Below are positions 62,457 to 64,000 of a DNA stretch of 64,000 nucleotides, piece after piece. Each line of letters begins with the position of its first letter. Positions within the stretch are counted from its first letter, which is position 1. A program made the position numbers and the translations under genes. The notes under the pieces were generated by a model that searched no databases, was not told where the DNA came from, and saw only the letters and a program-made list of their open reading frames with translations. This stretch comes from Puccinia triticina (taxonomy: Eukaryota; Basidiomycota; Pucciniomycetes; Pucciniales; Pucciniaceae): positions 2,232,001-2,296,000 of the forward strand of contig NC_070558.1 in assembly GCF_026914185.1 (NCBI RefSeq), given 5' to 3'.

Positions 62457-64000
62457 CTTCTTTTTTTATTATTATTATTTAAGTGCAGATTTGATTTAAC
62501 ATTGCGCACTATGCATATTCAACTAGCTTACAAATTTAACTATGTAGCAGAACCACACAGCCTTATAATTGAAAATAGAGGGGAGAACTTTAACGGGCTT
62601 TCTGGGAGTTTGCTTTTGAGATTTTTTTTTGCTATTTATTTATTTGGAAGAGAAGAAAGAAAAAGGAGGAAAAAGATGGGTGAAAAAGGGAAGAACCCGT
62701 GGGGAGAAGTTGGGTCCAAAGAGCTGGAAGGGGGATCTCATGAAAGGGTATCCCCAAATTTGCTTTCCCATTGGAATTGAGGGAGTCTGGCCGAGATTTT
62801 GATGAAGGATTTTTGTGGCCAGAAAGGCCAAGGGGTTGTGGAGGAGAGTTCTGGTTGTGACCGTGTTGATCCTCTTGTTGCGGAGGATTGTCCTGGCTAC
62901 TGCCCTAGCCCCGGTGTACCTGGAACAAGAGACAAGGTAGTGATCCACTGTTTTGGGGACCCCACACTCCAAGCAAATTGGGTATGGAGCTCGACTGCAC
63001 TTGAATTGGAAAGCATTCAAATGGACGTGCCCTGAGCAAAGTTGATGGAATGCCGCCTGGACAGGAAAGGTCATTGGCGGGGACCCTTTCCATAGTTTCT
63101 CCTTCCGGAGCAAATTGGTCTTCTCAGCTGACATGCTGCCCTGATCAACTCGTCAAGGAGGGAAGCTCCTCTAGCCTCCGCCGCTTTTCTGTTGGCCAGC
63201 TCTTTGCCCTTGATCACAATGTGGCCCGGGCACCATCAGACCATAATCTGTGTTGAGATTGGGATAGAGTCAGCTGTATCCTGGATTTGAGAAAGAATGT
63301 ATTGGCCTGATTTTGGAGCCCTTGGGTTCCTCAACCTGTCAATGGCCGCTTGGCTGTCTGTCAAGATGATTATTCAGGCCCCGGTTACTAGGAGCTTTGC
63401 CGTGCTGCCTATCTCCAGTCCAAGCCAGATGCCTCCCAATTCGCACTCAAAGTTGGAGGCCGTGCCCGGCGGACCTAAGAATGCAAGTTCAGACAGACTT
63501 CCATCTATTGAGACCGCTGCCGCTCCTAGCCCTTCCTCTGGGTGAGCAGAGCCGTCAGTGAAGATAACCAGGTCAGAAGTGGGGCTTACTGTTCCGAGGA
63601 ATGATACCACTGATTGTTTTGCCTCCTGCTTGCTGGCCCTGTCAACGACAAGCTCCATATGTCTTTTGGGTCGCCATGGGGGCCTGCTAACGTTGACAAA
63701 ATTCAACACCTCAAGCCTTTTCTCCGCGAGGCCAGCCAGTACCTCCCGGTTGAGGGAGGCGTGGACCGGGCTAGGGAAAGTCCTGGCCGTCCACAACAGT
63801 TCAGTTTGAATCTGCTGCTCTATTGCCGTAGCCCTGTGAGTCACCCTAGTCAGCTTAGTCAGGTAAAATTTTGTAATCCGGTTTATAGCGGTTGTTTTGA
63901 TGCATCTGAAGGGCCGATACTTGTTGAGGTATTTGACCGGCATGGACTTCAGAGCCCCTAACGCAAAACGCGCTGCCGAGCATTCTATGAGATCATGTTT
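62457..64000 (-). mobile_element. LINE (non-LTR retrotransposon), 3' part
   Basis: Minus strand, running out of the window at 64000. It contains RNase H and a C-terminal cysteine motif, and an A-rich 3' tail (AATAATAATAAAAAAAG at about 62,461-62,480). RNase H after RT in one ORF is typical of Tad-like fungal LINEs. No LTR. Confidence 0.82.
62640..64000 (-). pseudogene. LINE ORF2: RNase H and C-terminal Cys-His motif
   Basis: The frame is open from the window edge (ARFALGALKSMPVKYLNKY) through the RNase H start VIFTDGSAHPEEGLGAAAV and FECELGGIWLGLE to a stop at 63374. The next residues continue in another frame (LTDSQAAIDRL, WCPGHIVIKGKELANRKA), then LLRKEKLWKG...CLECGVPKTVDHYLVSC at 62,960-63,100, the LINE C-terminal zinc motif (CX2CX7HX4C). 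RT is beyond the window. At least one frameshift shows that the copy is dead. Confidence 0.85.

Overview
The window looks like a transposon-dense stretch of a basidiomycete nuclear genome, most likely a rust-type fungus (Pucciniales), though no species can be named from sequence alone. Reasons: two host genes with short spliceosomal introns (a COX9-type cytochrome c oxidase subunit and a STE3-type pheromone receptor), Ty3/gypsy elements of the basidiomycete kind, and a very high load of LTR, DIRS-like, LINE, hAT and MITE sequence. I can support only two host genes; nearly everything else is mobile or repetitive DNA.

Layout. 1-5,906: the 3' two thirds of a Ty3/gypsy element (Gyp-1) with its 3' LTR, then palindromic array A (5,930-6,960) split by a solo LTR of the same family. 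7,000-14,000: decayed Ty1/copia pieces on the minus strand and a 76-bp minisatellite. 15,118-23,697: a TA-flanked MITE split by a young 8.2-kb LTR element (Gyp-2) that has lost reverse transcriptase, RNase H and integrase. 24,738-25,092: COX9. 26,460-31,319: palindromic arrays (families B, C, A) and a hAT fragment. 31,320-40,331: a complete young 9-kb LTR retrotransposon (Gyp-3, minus strand, 845-bp LTRs, TSD GTACC). 40,380-42,078: a 1.7-kb non-autonomous LTR element (TSD TATAA). Both sit in what was one array-B block. 43,690-46,420: a broken hAT transposase gene holding a solo LTR. 46,900-51,075: a degraded DIRS-like retrotransposon. 51,420-52,740: palindromic array D. 53,065-54,639: the STE3 receptor. 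56,389-60,069: a hAT element with an 8-bp TSD. 60,655-61,290: array B again. 61,334-62,100: hAT 5' fragment. 62,457-64,000: 3' end of a LINE.

How the parts relate. Gyp-1 and Gyp-2 share a lineage: the same leader sequence before the 3' LTR, LTRs starting TGTGGT, 4-bp target duplications where visible, and a gag-protease frame joined to pol by an HIV-type slippery heptamer in the correct phase. Several old elements carry in-frame stops explained by single C-to-T or G-to-A changes. The palindromic arrays have unrelated outer words but a common GAGGAGT/ACTCCTC core, and are repeatedly hit by LTR insertions. The STE3 gene inside this repeat-rich surrounding suggests, without proving, a mating-type P/R locus.
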